Of a stretch of DNA of 58,440 nucleotides, positions 18,760 through 27,447 are shown in pieces. Under the pieces are notes generated by a model that was not told the DNA's origin, ran no database searches, and was given only the letters and a program-made list of their open reading frames with translations. A program made the translations under genes and the position numbers. Source of the stretch: Actinomycetota bacterium (GTDB lineage Bacteria; Actinomycetota; Actinomycetes; Nanopelagicales; Nanopelagicaceae); NCBI GenBank assembly GCA_009698615.1, contig WLPU01000011.1:1-58440 (forward strand), in the 5' to 3' direction. Positions within the stretch are counted from its first letter, which is position 1; each line of letters begins with the position of its first letter.

Positions 18760-19709
18760 GCGTCCACCCCTCCAAACTCGGTAGGCAAGCCAGCTAACAG
18801 TAGGTACAAAACGGCCATCCGTACGCTTACGCCGTTAGTAACTTGTTCGACAATGACCGACCGCGCGCTGTCAGCGCATTCGGCGGTGATTTCTAGACCA
18901 CGATTCATGGGGCCAGGATGCATAATAATTGCGCTGCGTTTCATAAGCGCTAATCGATCGCGATTAAGACCGAAATAGTGAGAGTACTCGCGCGCAGTAG
19001 GGAAAAAATAATCATTCATGCGTTCTTGCTGTACACGCAGCATCATTACAGCATCCACCTCAGGTAAAACAGAATCAAAGTCATATGAAACTCTCGCGGG
19101 CCAGGATTCAACACCGACAGGCAATAGGGTTGGTGGAGCCACTAACACCACACTGGCTCCTAACAAAGACAGAAGCAGAACATTAGAACGTGCCACACGT
19201 GAATGCAGCACATCGCCAACAATTGCAATAGTTAAGCCCTGTAGGTCTCCGCTTCCGGCACCGAGATGTCGCCGAATAGTAAACGCATCCAACAGCGCTT
19301 GAGTTGGATGTTCGTGCGTTCCGTCCCCAGCATTGATAACTATTCCAGACATCCAATGGGAATCGGCTAGCCATTGTGCAGATCCAGATGCGCTGTGGCG
19401 AATGATCACGGCATCAGCACCCATAGCTTGTAGAGTTTGGGCCGTATCTTTAAGTGATTCCCCTTTGCTGACACTCGACCCCTTCGCTGAGAAATTGATG
19501 ACATCAGCCGAGAGGCGCTTTGCAGCTGCCTCAAAGGAGATGCGAGTGCGAGTGGAGTCTTCAAGAAAAAGATTCACAATTGTGCGTCCGCGCAAGGTCG
19601 GTAATTTCTTTACAGAGCTACTAGATACTCGCGCCATCTCATGGGCAGTGTCTAAGATCGAGAGCGCATCACCGTGCGAAAGATCTGAAATTGACAGAAG
19701 ATGTTTCAT
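18756..19709 (-). CDS. pyrB: Aspartate carbamoyltransferase catalytic chain
   Basis: 317 residues. It joins carbamoyl phosphate and aspartate, the committed step of pyrimidine synthesis. The carbamoyl-phosphate loop [17 protein letters not shown], the swinging-loop Lys in [16 protein letters not shown], and [17 protein letters not shown] are all present. No regulatory PyrI chain is seen nearby, as in other actinobacteria, where control is through PyrR. It overlaps pyrR by four bases, with GAAGG as ribosome-binding site. Confidence 0.97.
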   Translation of the reverse strand: MKHLLSISDLSHGDALSILDTAHEMARVSSSSVKKLPTLRGRTIVNLFLEDSTRTRISFEAAAKRLSADVINFSAKGSSVSKGESLKDTAQTLQAMGADAVIIRHSASGSAQWLADSHWMSGIVINAGDGTHEHPTQALLDAFTIRRHLGAGSGDLQGLTIAIVGDVLHSRVARSNVLLLSLLGASVVLVAPPTLLPVGVESWPARVSYDFDSVLPEVDAVMMLRVQQERMNDYFFPTAREYSHYFGLNRDRLALMKRSAIIMHPGPMNRGLEITAECADSARSVIVEQVTNGVSVRMAVLYLLLAGLPTEFGGVDA

Positions 19710-20245
19710 CGAACTTCACCTTCGTTCGCAATCAAAACCTCATCAACTCCATCAATTTCTACTACGTGCACCCGAACGCTTTGATTGATCGAAGTTGGCA
19801 GATTCTTGCCGACGAAATCTGCTCGGATTGGCAACTGTCGATGTCCTCGATCAACTAATACAGCCAACTGCACCGTCTTGGGCCGGCCTACCTCTCCAAG
19901 CGCATCTAACGCAGCGCGAATGGTCCGACCTGAATACAACACGTCATCAATCAAGACCACGTTCATGCCTTCAATTCCAGAAGCGGGAATCATTGTTGTC
20001 ATAAGCGGTCTCGGAGGACGCATGCGAAGGTCATCTCGATGCAAGGTGATATCAAGCGTGCCTACCGATACTGGAGTGCCTTCAATTGCAGCGATCGTAG
20101 CGGCGATTCTTTGGGCTAAATGTGCCCCTCGAGTGGGTATTCCAAGAAGAACAATAGAAGCGGATCCATTATTTTTTTCAAGAATTTCATGGGAGATCCG
20201 AGTTAAGGCGCGGGCTATATCCACCGCAGGCAGCGCAACGCTCAT
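19706..20245 (-). CDS. pyrR: Pyrimidine operon regulator PyrR / uracil phosphoribosyltransferase
   Basis: 179 residues with the phosphoribosyltransferase fold. In this family PyrR binds an mRNA hairpin when UMP is high and represses the pyr genes; many also convert uracil and PRPP to UMP. The PRPP-binding loop [22 protein letters not shown] and the N-terminal [15 protein letters not shown] are clear. It is the first gene of the pyr operon. Its own leader holds the matching PyrR-binding hairpin next to the ribosome-binding site, so it probably autoregulates the whole operon at translation. Confidence 0.97.
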   Translation of the reverse strand: MSVALPAVDIARALTRISHEILEKNNGSASIVLLGIPTRGAHLAQRIAATIAAIEGTPVSVGTLDITLHRDDLRMRPPRPLMTTMIPASGIEGMNVVLIDDVLYSGRTIRAALDALGEVGRPKTVQLAVLVDRGHRQLPIRADFVGKNLPTSINQSVRVHVVEIDGVDEVLIANEGEVR

Positions 20246-20250
20246 TAAAG

Positions 20251-20275
20251 CTCCTTCCCCGCCTCGCAGGACGGG
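20251..20275 (-). promoter_or_regulatory. PyrR-binding mRNA hairpin abutting the pyrR ribosome-binding site
   Basis: On the minus strand CCCGTCCTGCGAGGCGGG (20275-20258) folds with CCCG/CGGG as stem, and contains the TCCnGnGAGG loop known to be recognised by PyrR. The AAGGAG ribosome-binding site (20256-20251) begins one base after the stem. In mycobacteria this arrangement gives translational repression, and I infer the same here. Confidence 0.8.
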
Positions 20276-20297
20276 TCTTTAAAGGATTTTCAGTAGG

Positions 20298-20303
20298 AGC
20301 CTA
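20298..20303 (-). promoter_or_regulatory. Putative -10 box of the pyr operon promoter
   Basis: TAGGCT on the minus strand predicts a start about seven bases downstream and a leader of roughly 45 bases that holds just the PyrR hairpin. No TTGACA-like -35 box is evident. The same TAGGCT hexamer recurs before relA, ruvC, thrS and the EF-G-like gene. Confidence 0.5.
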
Positions 20304-20350
20304 GCATGGTCAGATAGTGGATAACTAATAAGAGAAACTTCCCCTTTGCC

Positions 20351-20356
20351 TATCGT
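20351..20356 (+). promoter_or_regulatory. Putative -10 box of a leaderless bldD promoter
   Basis: TATCGT lies exactly six bases before the bldD ATG, with no Shine-Dalgarno sequence. It sits in the 117-base divergent region shared with pyrR. Confidence 0.52.
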
Positions 20357-20362
20357 TGAGAA

Positions 20363-20887
20363 ATGAAACCTTTAGATCTCCCCGACTCAACGCTCTTTAC
20401 CCAACCCACAACGGATGAAATCGCCACTCGTCTTCGCCATATTCGTAAATCTCGCGGATGGAGCTTGAGCCATGTTGAATCTCTCTCCGGCGGCAGGATC
20501 AAAGCGGTGGTACTTGGATCGTACGAGCGTTCTGACCGTGCGCTTAGTCTGGCCCGGGCAATTGAGATCGCCAATATCTACGCAGTCCCTCTCACTTTCC
20601 TGCTTTCGCCACCAGAAACTGCAGATGTTGCCTGCCCCAATAGCACACGAATAATGATCGATCTGCGTAAAGCCAAAAAAATATCCACCTACGAAAAAAG
20701 CAACGCACAATTCTCGACATTTCTGCAATGGATCGCCGGTCAAAGAAATGACTGGAACGGTGAAGTTTTAAGCATTCGGCGTTCAGACTTGTCAACCCTA
20801 GCGCTCATAACTTTCAGCACCGAGGCAAATATCTACCACTGGATGGCCGAACGCAACCTTCTTCTTACAGGGATAGATCCAATTTAA
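20363..20887 (+). CDS. bldD: BldD-like transcriptional regulator with a cyclic-di-GMP signature
   Basis: 174 residues. In Streptomyces, BldD dimerises on tetrameric cyclic-di-GMP and represses sporulation genes. Here an XRE-type helix-turn-helix spans about residues 18-82 (LRHIRKSRGWSLSHVESLSG, AVVLGSYERSDRALSL). The C-terminal domain keeps the ligand signature RXD-X8-RXXD: Arg128, Asp130, Arg139 and Asp142 in RNDWNGEVLSIRRSD. An N-terminal extension of about 17 residues and the C-terminal tail differ from Streptomyces. Position between pyrR and nusB-efp matches the Streptomyces locus. It converges on nusB with a 23-base overlap. Confidence 0.9.
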   Translation: MKPLDLPDSTLFTQPTTDEIATRLRHIRKSRGWSLSHVESLSGGRIKAVVLGSYERSDRALSLARAIEIANIYAVPLTFLLSPPETADVACPNSTRIMIDLRKAKKISTYEKSNAQFSTFLQWIAGQRNDWNGEVLSIRRSDLSTLALITFSTEANIYHWMAERNLLLTGIDPI

Positions 20888-21287
20888 TCGAGGAGATACG
20901 GCCAAGAACGCCGTGAATATACCCGGATGACTCGTCGGTGGAAAGAATCTTGGCCAAAGTTATCGCTTCATCGATTGCCACTGCATCGGGAATCTCATCA
21001 GCCCAAAGGATTTCATATATCCCCAGTCGCAAAATATTCCGATCAACCGTGGGTAGTCGATCCATATCCCATCCTTTTGCATATGTTGCGATGAGTTCGT
21101 CGATCTTACGGCGATGGTCGACGATTCCAGTTACCAACGAATGTGTGTAATCGCGCACTTTAGTTCCATCAATCTCGGTTGAAGCAATTTCCCGCAGCGC
21201 CAATGTATCGGCAGGGGATGTACCTCTAATATCTGTTTCGAAAAGAATATCGAGCGCAGCCTTGCGCGCCTTACTTCTGGCCGACAC
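20865..21287 (-). CDS. nusB: Transcription antitermination factor NusB
   Basis: 140 residues, all-helical. NusB with NusE binds boxA RNA and prevents premature termination in rRNA operons. The family core is visible: RKAALDILFETDIRG, DRLPTVDRNILRLGIYEILW, and PDAVAIDEAITLAKILSTDESSGYIHGVLG. The start is GTG, overlapping the efp stop (TAGTG). Its 3' end overlaps the 3' end of bldD on the other strand by 23 bases. Confidence 0.96.
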   Translation of the reverse strand: MSARSKARKAALDILFETDIRGTSPADTLALREIASTEIDGTKVRDYTHSLVTGIVDHRRKIDELIATYAKGWDMDRLPTVDRNILRLGIYEILWADEIPDAVAIDEAITLAKILSTDESSGYIHGVLGRISSIKLDLSL

Positions 21288-21847
21288 TAGTTAGCGCGAC
21301 CGAGGTATGAACCATCTCGCGTATCTACCAAAACCTTCTCATCCTGCTTGATAAATAATGGAACTTGGATTTCTATACCGGTTTCCAAAGTAGCGGGCTT
21401 AGTACCACCCGAGGAACGATCTCCTTGAAGGCCCGGCTCGGTATATGTAATAGTTAAAGGAACTGATGCCGCTAGCTCGATATAAAGCGGATTGCCTTCG
21501 TGAACCGCAACAATGGCCACAGTGTTTTCAAGCATGTAATTGACGGCATCCCCAACAGTTTCTGCAGAAACTGAAGTCTGATCGAACGTCTTCGAATCCA
21601 TGAAAACAAAATCGTCACCATCGCGGTAAAGATATTGCATTTCTCGTTTCTCCAAAATGGCCACATCGATCTTGACGCCAGCATTAAGGGTTCGATCGAT
21701 AACCTTTCCGCTCAAAACCGATTTCAACTTGGTTCGGACAAACGCTGGTCCCTTGCCAGGCTTCACATGCTGGAACTCCACCACATTCCAAAGTTGCCCA
21801 TCGATATCCAAAGTCATACCGTTTTTAAGATCATTCGTTGTAGCCAC
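21287..21847 (-). CDS. efp: Translation elongation factor P
   Basis: 186 residues from the GTG at 21847 ([11 protein letters not shown]), the family's usual N-terminus. EF-P relieves ribosomes stalled at polyproline. The KOW-like domain holds the loop [17 protein letters not shown], with Lys at the tip where other species modify it. The two OB domains end in [13 protein letters not shown]. An in-frame TTG at 21862 adds five residues, and TAGATT lies seven bases before it. Translation could therefore start there, or the box may simply give a very short leader. Confidence 0.95.
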   Translation of the reverse strand: MATTNDLKNGMTLDIDGQLWNVVEFQHVKPGKGPAFVRTKLKSVLSGKVIDRTLNAGVKIDVAILEKREMQYLYRDGDDFVFMDSKTFDQTSVSAETVGDAVNYMLENTVAIVAVHEGNPLYIELAASVPLTITYTEPGLQGDRSSGGTKPATLETGIEIQVPLFIKQDEKVLVDTRDGSYLGRAN

Positions 21848-21903
21848 AAGAAATCCAATCAATAGAGAAAATCTAGACCCGCAAGGATACCTGTTTCATC
21901 GAA

Positions 21904-22338
21904 CTATTTGTTCACCAGAGATTTCATCGCCTCGAGAGCCAAAATATACGAATTTGGTCCAAAACCTCCAATAGTCCCCGTTGCAATCCCTGAAATCACT
22001 GATGTGTGTCTAAATTCTTCGCGGGCCATTGGGTTAGATAAATGGACTTCAATTAAGGGAGATTTTACGAGATCGGCTGCATCCCGAATCGCGTAAGAAT
22101 AATGCGTGAACGCAGCAGGATTAATAATGACGGGAATTTTCGCATCCGCTGCTTCATGCAACCATCCAATGATTTGTGCTTCCTCATCGCTTTGTCGCAC
22201 GTCAGCCATGAAGCCACACTTGGTTGCACCATCTTCGATGAACTTCACCAATTGTGGGTACGTGAAATCACCATAAATCGAAGAGTCCCGAATATCTAAC
22301 CTAGCTAAATTTGGGCCGTTGATAACCAGAATCTTCAT
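21904..22338 (-). CDS. aroQ: 3-dehydroquinate dehydratase, type II
   Basis: A 144-residue dodecameric shikimate-pathway enzyme. It shows ILVINGPNLARLDIRDSSIYG with the catalytic Tyr, INPAAFTHYSYAIRDA, and IEVHLSNPMAREEFRHTSVIS. The usual NGPNLNLLG is here NGPNLARLD, a mild departure that keeps the asparagines. The start overlaps the aroB stop by four bases. It closes the aroE-aroC-aroK-aroB-aroQ group. Confidence 0.95.
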   Translation of the reverse strand: MKILVINGPNLARLDIRDSSIYGDFTYPQLVKFIEDGATKCGFMADVRQSDEEAQIIGWLHEAADAKIPVIINPAAFTHYSYAIRDAADLVKSPLIEVHLSNPMAREEFRHTSVISGIATGTIGGFGPNSYILALEAMKSLVNK

Positions 22339-23393
22339 GAACTAATCCTCTCATAGGCCGAGGTTAAATCCGGTTCACTCAGCTTTTCCATGCGCACCGT
22401 TGTTCCGACAGCAGTGATCCCAACAAAGCGCACCTCTTTTCCTCGAGCCTTCTTGTCCAATGCAATTGATTGGAGGATCTGGGGCCAGGCCTTGGTTTCA
22501 TATGAAACAGGTAACCCGATTTTTGTTAGAATCTTACGATGCTGCGTAACAACTTGCGCGTCAAGAATTCCTTTGATGTTTGCAAGTTCCGCCGCATAGA
22601 CCATCCCAATTGAAACCGCCTCACCATGTCGCAAAGAATAGCCACTGTGGAGTTCAATGGCATGACCAACGGTATGGCCATAATTGAGAATCTCTCGTGC
22701 GAAACTCTCCTTAAAATCAGCACCAACTACAGCGGCCTTCACGCCAATGGATCGCGAAATCAATTCCACCGTTAAAGATCGATTACCTCTAATACCCGCC
22801 AAATCTAAATCGCTAACTAAATTCAAAATTTCGGGGTCGGAAATGAACCCAGTTTTGATCACTTCGGCTAATCCTGCGGCGAAATCTCGATCGCTCAAAG
22901 AATCGAGCCATGACAGATCAATAAGAACTTGATGTGGAGAATGAAAAGCACCAATCAGGTTCTTGCCCACCGAACTATTCATGCCCGTCTTTCCGCCAAT
23001 AGCAGCATCTACCATCCCTGCCATCGTTGTGGGAATAGCAATCCAATCGATGCCTCGCAGCCAGGTAGCAGCGGCAAACCCAGCTATATCGGTTGTGGTT
23101 CCTCCACCGATCGCCACTACAACATCGCTGCGCGTGAAGCCCTGTTTGCCGAGTTCATTCCAGATCATCATGAGACAAGCAGAGCTCTTGCTCTCTTCTC
23201 CATCTGGAACAACAATTACAGAAAGTTCGGCTTGGCCCGCAGAAATATCTCTCACCATTGATCGAAGTGAAGATGGGACGACGATCCCCACCCGAGATCG
23301 TGATGAAAGAAGCTTGGCCAATTCATTTCGCCAAATGCAGTCAACATTTACTGTGTATGCGCGTTCTGCGCGAACTTCGATAATGGGGCTCAT
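22335..23393 (-). CDS. aroB: 3-dehydroquinate synthase
   Basis: 352 residues. An NAD- and zinc-dependent enzyme converting DAHP to 3-dehydroquinate. NAD binding is seen in VVPDGEESKS and VVAIGGGTTTDIAGFAAATWLRG. Active-site segments include IPTTMAGMVDAAIGGKTGMN and the zinc histidines in LNYGHTVGHAIE and LRHGEAVSIGM. It overlaps aroK and aroQ by four bases each. Normal length. Confidence 0.97.
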   Translation of the reverse strand: MSPIIEVRAERAYTVNVDCIWRNELAKLLSSRSRVGIVVPSSLRSMVRDISAGQAELSVIVVPDGEESKSSACLMMIWNELGKQGFTRSDVVVAIGGGTTTDIAGFAAATWLRGIDWIAIPTTMAGMVDAAIGGKTGMNSSVGKNLIGAFHSPHQVLIDLSWLDSLSDRDFAAGLAEVIKTGFISDPEILNLVSDLDLAGIRGNRSLTVELISRSIGVKAAVVGADFKESFAREILNYGHTVGHAIELHSGYSLRHGEAVSIGMVYAAELANIKGILDAQVVTQHRKILTKIGLPVSYETKAWPQILQSIALDKKARGKEVRFVGITAVGTTVRMEKLSEPDLTSAYERISS

Positions 23394-23899
23394 GATGAAA
23401 CCTTTGCTAGAAGCTGATCCACAATTTTCGCAACCGATAAATCTCCAACTTCACAAGTAATCGTCGCCAAAGATTCATAGATCGGACGACGAGCATCCAT
23501 CAATTGCTGCCATTGTGCGCGTGGGTTCGTCAGCAAAAGTGGTCGATCTCGGTTGAAACCTACTCTTGGCGCCGCGACCGATAACGTCACATCCAAAAAT
23601 ACAACTTTCGCATGTGAATTTAGAAGGGCGTCCTGTACTCCTAATGATAGGACAGCCCCTCCGCCCAAAGAGATAATTCCGGTTGCACGTGAAATAGCTT
23701 CACAACAAATTCGCTCTTCAATTGCACGAAAATGTGGCTCGCCCTCATCAATAAAGATCTGCGCTACAGATTTCTTCTGGTCCTCTTCGATGAGAACATC
23801 TGTATCTACAAAATCTACCTGCAGAGCTTTTGATAAAGCACGACCAACGCTACTTTTTCCCGATCCAGGCGGACCTATAAGAACAACATGAAAACTCAT
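23390..23899 (-). CDS. aroK: Shikimate kinase
   Basis: 169 residues. It phosphorylates shikimate with ATP. Walker A is GPPGSGKSSVGRAL (about 9-22), shikimate binding is DTDVLIEEDQKKSVAQIF and ISLGGGAV, and the lid arginines are in GFNRDRPLL. The start lies five bases past the aroC stop, so they are co-transcribed. Confidence 0.96.
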   Translation of the reverse strand: MSFHVVLIGPPGSGKSSVGRALSKALQVDFVDTDVLIEEDQKKSVAQIFIDEGEPHFRAIEERICCEAISRATGIISLGGGAVLSLGVQDALLNSHAKVVFLDVTLSVAAPRVGFNRDRPLLLTNPRAQWQQLMDARRPIYESLATITCEVGDLSVAKIVDQLLAKVSS

Positions 23900-23904
23900 G
23901 GGGA

Positions 23905-25086
23905 TTACTTAAATCGCAGATTCGCTATGTAATTCTCAAAATTTCGTTTAGTCTCTTGGACGCTGTCGCCTCCGAATTTTTCCAATACAGCTTCGGCCAG
24001 TACAAGGGCCACCATTGCCTCTGCCACAACGCCAGCGGCTGGCACAGCGCAAACATCTGACCGTTGATTGATGGCCTTTGCGGGCTCTCCCGTTGCTACA
24101 TCGACAGTGTCCAGTGCTTTGGGCACTGTCGAAATCGGTTTCATTGCTGCTCGGACCCTTAAAATTTCACCATTGGACATTCCGCCTTCAGTCCCACCAG
24201 CTCTATCGGTACGGCGTTGAAGAAATCCATCGGCACCCTTCTCTATTTCATCGTGAGCTACAGATCCGCGACGAGTTGCAGATGTGAACCCATCGCCAAT
24301 CTCAACTCCTTTAATTGCTTGAATTCCCATGACCGCACTGGCCAAACGAGCATCTAAACGTCGATCCGAGTGAACATAACTGCCCAATCCAGGTGGCATA
24401 TTGAAAGCAAGAACTTCTACTACCCCGCCCAAAGTATCGCCATCAATCCGTGCTGCTTCGATCTCAGCAATCATCGCCACGCTGGTTGTCGAATCCGCGC
24501 AACGTACTTGATCTTCATCGATCCTTGCTAGATCTTTATATTGTGGAAGAGGCGTTCCTTCGGGAACTCTGACGCTACCTATTGAAAGCACATGACTGAG
24601 AATCGTTATTCCAACGCTTTGTTGCAAAAAACTGCGAGCAACAGCACCAAGGGCAACGCGAGCAGCAGTCTCTCTAGCGCTAGCGCGCTCAAGAACGGCG
24701 CGAGCATCATCCAGATCATATTTTTGCATTCCAACCAGATCAGCATGACCGGGACGCGGTCGAGTTAATGGCGCATTGCGAGCTAAGCCTTGCAACTCGG
24801 TTGGGTCAACCGCATCAGCTGACATTACTTTCTCCCATTTGGGCCATTCTGAATTGGCAATTTGAATTGAAATCGGTCCTCCTTGGGTTAACCCCAACCG
24901 AACACCACCCAAAATAGTGACCTTGTCTGCCTCAAAGTTTTGACGGGCGCCGCGACCGAAACCCAATCGGCGTCTTCGCAAATGATCGTCAATAACAGCA
25001 GTTGAAATTTCTACTGATGCAGGAATTCCCTCAATTATCGCGCTCAGGGCTTGGCCATGAGATTCGCCTGCAGTGAGCCAACGCAT
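23905..25086 (-). CDS. aroC: Chorismate synthase
   Basis: 393 residues from the ATG at 25086 ([20 protein letters not shown]). The longer open frame to 25167 would add a tail unlike the family and overlap the peptidase gene. The enzyme uses reduced FMN to turn EPSP into chorismate. Signatures are [52 protein letters not shown], and the C-terminal [18 protein letters not shown]. It lies in the aro gene group. Confidence 0.97.
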   Translation of the reverse strand: MRWLTAGESHGQALSAIIEGIPASVEISTAVIDDHLRRRRLGFGRGARQNFEADKVTILGGVRLGLTQGGPISIQIANSEWPKWEKVMSADAVDPTELQGLARNAPLTRPRPGHADLVGMQKYDLDDARAVLERASARETAARVALGAVARSFLQQSVGITILSHVLSIGSVRVPEGTPLPQYKDLARIDEDQVRCADSTTSVAMIAEIEAARIDGDTLGGVVEVLAFNMPPGLGSYVHSDRRLDARLASAVMGIQAIKGVEIGDGFTSATRRGSVAHDEIEKGADGFLQRRTDRAGGTEGGMSNGEILRVRAAMKPISTVPKALDTVDVATGEPAKAINQRSDVCAVPAAGVVAEAMVALVLAEAVLEKFGGDSVQETKRNFENYIANLRFK

Positions 25087-25108
25087 GGCCTTATTGTGAC
25101 AGAAAGAT

Positions 25109-25570
25109 TCATCTCCGCGCAGCCAAATACGTGATCGTTGCCATAAATATCGCCGGAGCCATGGCAATGCTGCCTTGAAATCTCATCTTCTTCAAGGATA
25201 TTGCGACGAAACTAAGCGCTCCAAATATCCAAATAGTAAGAAGCCAAAAAACGAAGTTTGTCGCCTTTTCAAAATTTAGGATGAAAGTCAGAAGCGCCAT
25301 CAACTTAATATCTCCATAACCAACTGGGTTTCCCGCGTAATTGTTGCAAAAACTCAACAAGATCAGCAACAAGAGGGAACCAAGGCCGCAAACAAGAAAA
25401 TCGTGGAAGTTTTCCAGAACAACCAATTCCAGCGCCTTGATGCTCAATGCCCCGAGGAGGAATTTACTTAGAACTGAATTGGAAATCTTCTGAAAAGCAA
25501 GATCATGCAACCCGATTGGAATTCCAAAGCTGATAATCAGAATTGCGATCAGAATCTCGTCAATCAACAC
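25109..25570 (-). CDS. Prepilin peptidase, A24 family (short form)
   Basis: A 153-residue membrane aspartyl protease with about five hydrophobic helices. Both catalytic Asp motifs are present: [11 protein letters not shown] (Asp near residue 23) and [11 protein letters not shown] (the GxGD motif, Asp near residue 87). The N-terminal methyltransferase domain of long prepilin peptidases is absent, as in the TadV/CpaA-like short forms. No pilin genes lie in this window, though the aroE-peptidase-aroC order is known in actinobacteria. The start is GTG. Substrates are presumably pilins or pseudopilins encoded elsewhere. Confidence 0.85.
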   Translation of the reverse strand: MLIDEILIAILIISFGIPIGLHDLAFQKISNSVLSKFLLGALSIKALELVVLENFHDFLVCGLGSLLLLILLSFCNNYAGNPVGYGDIKLMALLTFILNFEKATNFVFWLLTIWIFGALSFVAISLKKMRFQGSIAMAPAIFMATITYLAARR

Positions 25571-25626
25571 CCAGATAATCTAAAGAGTAGTTCTACTCCA
25601 AAGTGCCAGAAAATCTCGCTTGTGGA

Positions 25627-26433
25627 TCATGATTCCAATCTTTCCAATCCTACTTTTCGCAAGAGGGACGCTAAGGATTCCGCTTCGATCTGCCTACCGG
25701 TCATTCTTTCAACTTGCACAATGGCTTGATGGATCAAGAGATCTAACCCATCCACCACCACGCCTCCCGATGTTTTCCATTTCCTCATGAGAGCGGTTGG
25801 CCATGGGTTGTACAAAGCTTCGAAATACAAGCCCTTCGCAGTGAGATTTGGATCATTGGCAAGAACATCAGCAACTCCCGCCGGGGTTGTATTGATCGTT
25901 AGATCTACCTGGGGCAATTGTGTGGACCAAGGTAAGAATGAAAGTATTCCTTGAGCCACACACGCAACCATCGCCCGTTCCCTCTGAGGATTGCGATGTA
26001 AAACAATAATCGAACGACCGCGTTTATCTAGCGCCGCTGCTGCCGCCCTTGCTGTTGCGCCGGATCCAATAATGCAAACTTTTTCAAAGTTTTCACTTCC
26101 GTGAGCCGCTAACGCTCTTTGGAACCCAACAACATCAGTGGTCGATGCATGCCAACCGTCCTTACCGCGAATCAAAGTGTTGGCTGAGGCAATACGTGTG
26201 GAAAGTGGATCAACAAAAGAAGCTAAAGCAAGGACTTCTTCCTTGAGTGGCATGGTTAGTGAAAACCCAGTCCACGAATCTTCAAGTTTGTGGAGGAAAT
26301 TAGGAAGTTCTCCACTCTTGACTTCTACTGCCTCGTAGTGCCCTTGAAGTTCAAGAACTTCATAGGCGGTGTTATGCAGAAGCGGTGAGAGTGAATGACT
26401 TATAGGGGAACCTAAAACGGCAGCGCGAATCAT
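25627..26433 (-). CDS. aroE: Shikimate dehydrogenase
   Basis: 268 residues. It reduces 3-dehydroshikimate with NADPH. The substrate site is seen in GSPISHSLSPLLHN and the catalytic Lys-Asp in FSLTMPLKEEVL; the Rossmann loop is VCIIGSGATARAAAAAL. INTTPAGVAD and ALYNPWPTALM complete the set. It overlaps mltG by four bases at its start. The spacing of 56 bases to the peptidase gene holds nothing I recognise. Confidence 0.95.
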   Translation of the reverse strand: MIRAAVLGSPISHSLSPLLHNTAYEVLELQGHYEAVEVKSGELPNFLHKLEDSWTGFSLTMPLKEEVLALASFVDPLSTRIASANTLIRGKDGWHASTTDVVGFQRALAAHGSENFEKVCIIGSGATARAAAAALDKRGRSIIVLHRNPQRERAMVACVAQGILSFLPWSTQLPQVDLTINTTPAGVADVLANDPNLTAKGLYFEALYNPWPTALMRKWKTSGGVVVDGLDLLIHQAIVQVERMTGRQIEAESLASLLRKVGLERLES

Positions 26434-27443
26434 TGAGTATTTCCAAAGCGACCAGCCTTGAGATTAATTTCGTACTCCTTTTTCCAGCGCAGAAATTCGA
26501 TATTTGAAACGGTAAATCGGGTGTCTCCCGGCTTAACTGTAATGAAAAAGATCCATTTGCCGTCGGCTGGATGGAGCGCTGCATCCATTGCAGCCCTACC
26601 CGGGTTGCCTATCGGCCCAGGTGGCAGACCGTAATGTATATATGTGTTGTAAGGAGAAACTATCTTAGTTGACGCCGAACTCAGAAAGACGTGGCCACGG
26701 ACCTTCTTGATGAAATGCACAGTCGTGTCGAATTGCAATGGCATACCCGAGTGAAGCCGATTCCGGATCACCGCCGAAATCTTTGCGAAATCAACGGTGT
26801 CGCCTTCAGCTTGTATCAAGGAAGCGATTGTTAATAACTGCATGGGAGAAAAATTAGCACTGCTTCCCAAAATACCGGATGCTTTGGCTTCAACCGAAAA
26901 TCTATCCACCATTCTTTGCAAAACAGCGAGTGCGGTTTCACCCTTCAATAAGTTGTATTGAGCAGGGAAAAGAAGGCCTTCGATTCCAGCCGTCCCTGTT
27001 GGCGGGATAATTTGCGAAGTCGCTTTGTAAATTTCTGCCAGGGAGAAACCCTTAGCCTTCATCGAACTGTAAATTTCACTGCTCCATGCACCTTCATTAA
27101 CTTTAAGAAGATTTGGCATCCGTGTTGGATCGAGCAATTGATCCAAGGCTTCCTTTGATGACAGATGCGTACTTATGCGATGGTTGCCGGGTGCAATGAC
27201 TGCTGATCGTTTATCTGATACGGCAATTCGGAAAAACGCAGCGGTCGATTCCACAATTTTCGCTTCAAAAAGTACACGAGCAATCTGTGAACCAGTCGCG
27301 CCAGAAGCAATGTCAACGACGCGTTCAGAACCGGAAGTGCCTATTGGAAAATCCGCAGCAGTATTCGACTGAGATCTCACGAGATAGATTGATGCCGTTA
27401 TAAAAAAAATCAAAGTCAATGGTGGAGCAAGAGTACGGAACAC
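26430..27443 (-). CDS. mltG: Endolytic murein transglycosylase (YceG family)
   Basis: About 337 residues. It cuts nascent glycan strands and helps set peptidoglycan length. One N-terminal transmembrane helix (LTLIFFITASIYLV) precedes a periplasmic or extracellular domain. It carries LLTIASLIQAEG with the catalytic Glu, MPLQFDTTVHF, and GLPPGPIGNPGRAAMDAALHP. I choose the GTG at 27443 because GGGAAG lies seven bases upstream and it starts just after the ruvX stop. An in-frame start at 27491 would overlap ruvX by 44 bases and add 16 charged residues. Adjacent to ruvX as in most Gram-positives. Confidence 0.92.
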   Translation of the reverse strand: MFRTLAPPLTLIFFITASIYLVRSQSNTAADFPIGTSGSERVVDIASGATGSQIARVLFEAKIVESTAAFFRIAVSDKRSAVIAPGNHRISTHLSSKEALDQLLDPTRMPNLLKVNEGAWSSEIYSSMKAKGFSLAEIYKATSQIIPPTGTAGIEGLLFPAQYNLLKGETALAVLQRMVDRFSVEAKASGILGSSANFSPMQLLTIASLIQAEGDTVDFAKISAVIRNRLHSGMPLQFDTTVHFIKKVRGHVFLSSASTKIVSPYNTYIHYGLPPGPIGNPGRAAMDAALHPADGKWIFFITVKPGDTRFTVSNIEFLRWKKEYEINLKAGRFGNTQ

Positions 27444-27447
27444 ACCT

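Noticed and set aside
19785-20282. A 165-residue plus-strand open frame opposite pyrR
   Set aside because: It lies entirely across the well-supported pyrR gene and its leader. Its product is low-complexity and lacks any recognisable motif; it arises from codon bias on the reverse strand.
20276-20350. BldD-type operator palindrome in the pyrR-bldD gap
   Set aside because: I looked for the NTNACNCWGNGTNAN-type box known from Streptomyces and found no acceptable match by eye.
22963-23460. A 165-residue plus-strand frame spanning aroB and aroK
   Set aside because: It crosses the overlap of two conserved genes on the opposite strand; no ribosome-binding site or leaderless box was found that would support it.
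25087-25167. 27-residue N-terminal extension of chorismate synthase
   Set aside because: Chorismate synthases start at [11 protein letters not shown]; the extension overlaps the prepilin peptidase gene and has no family match.
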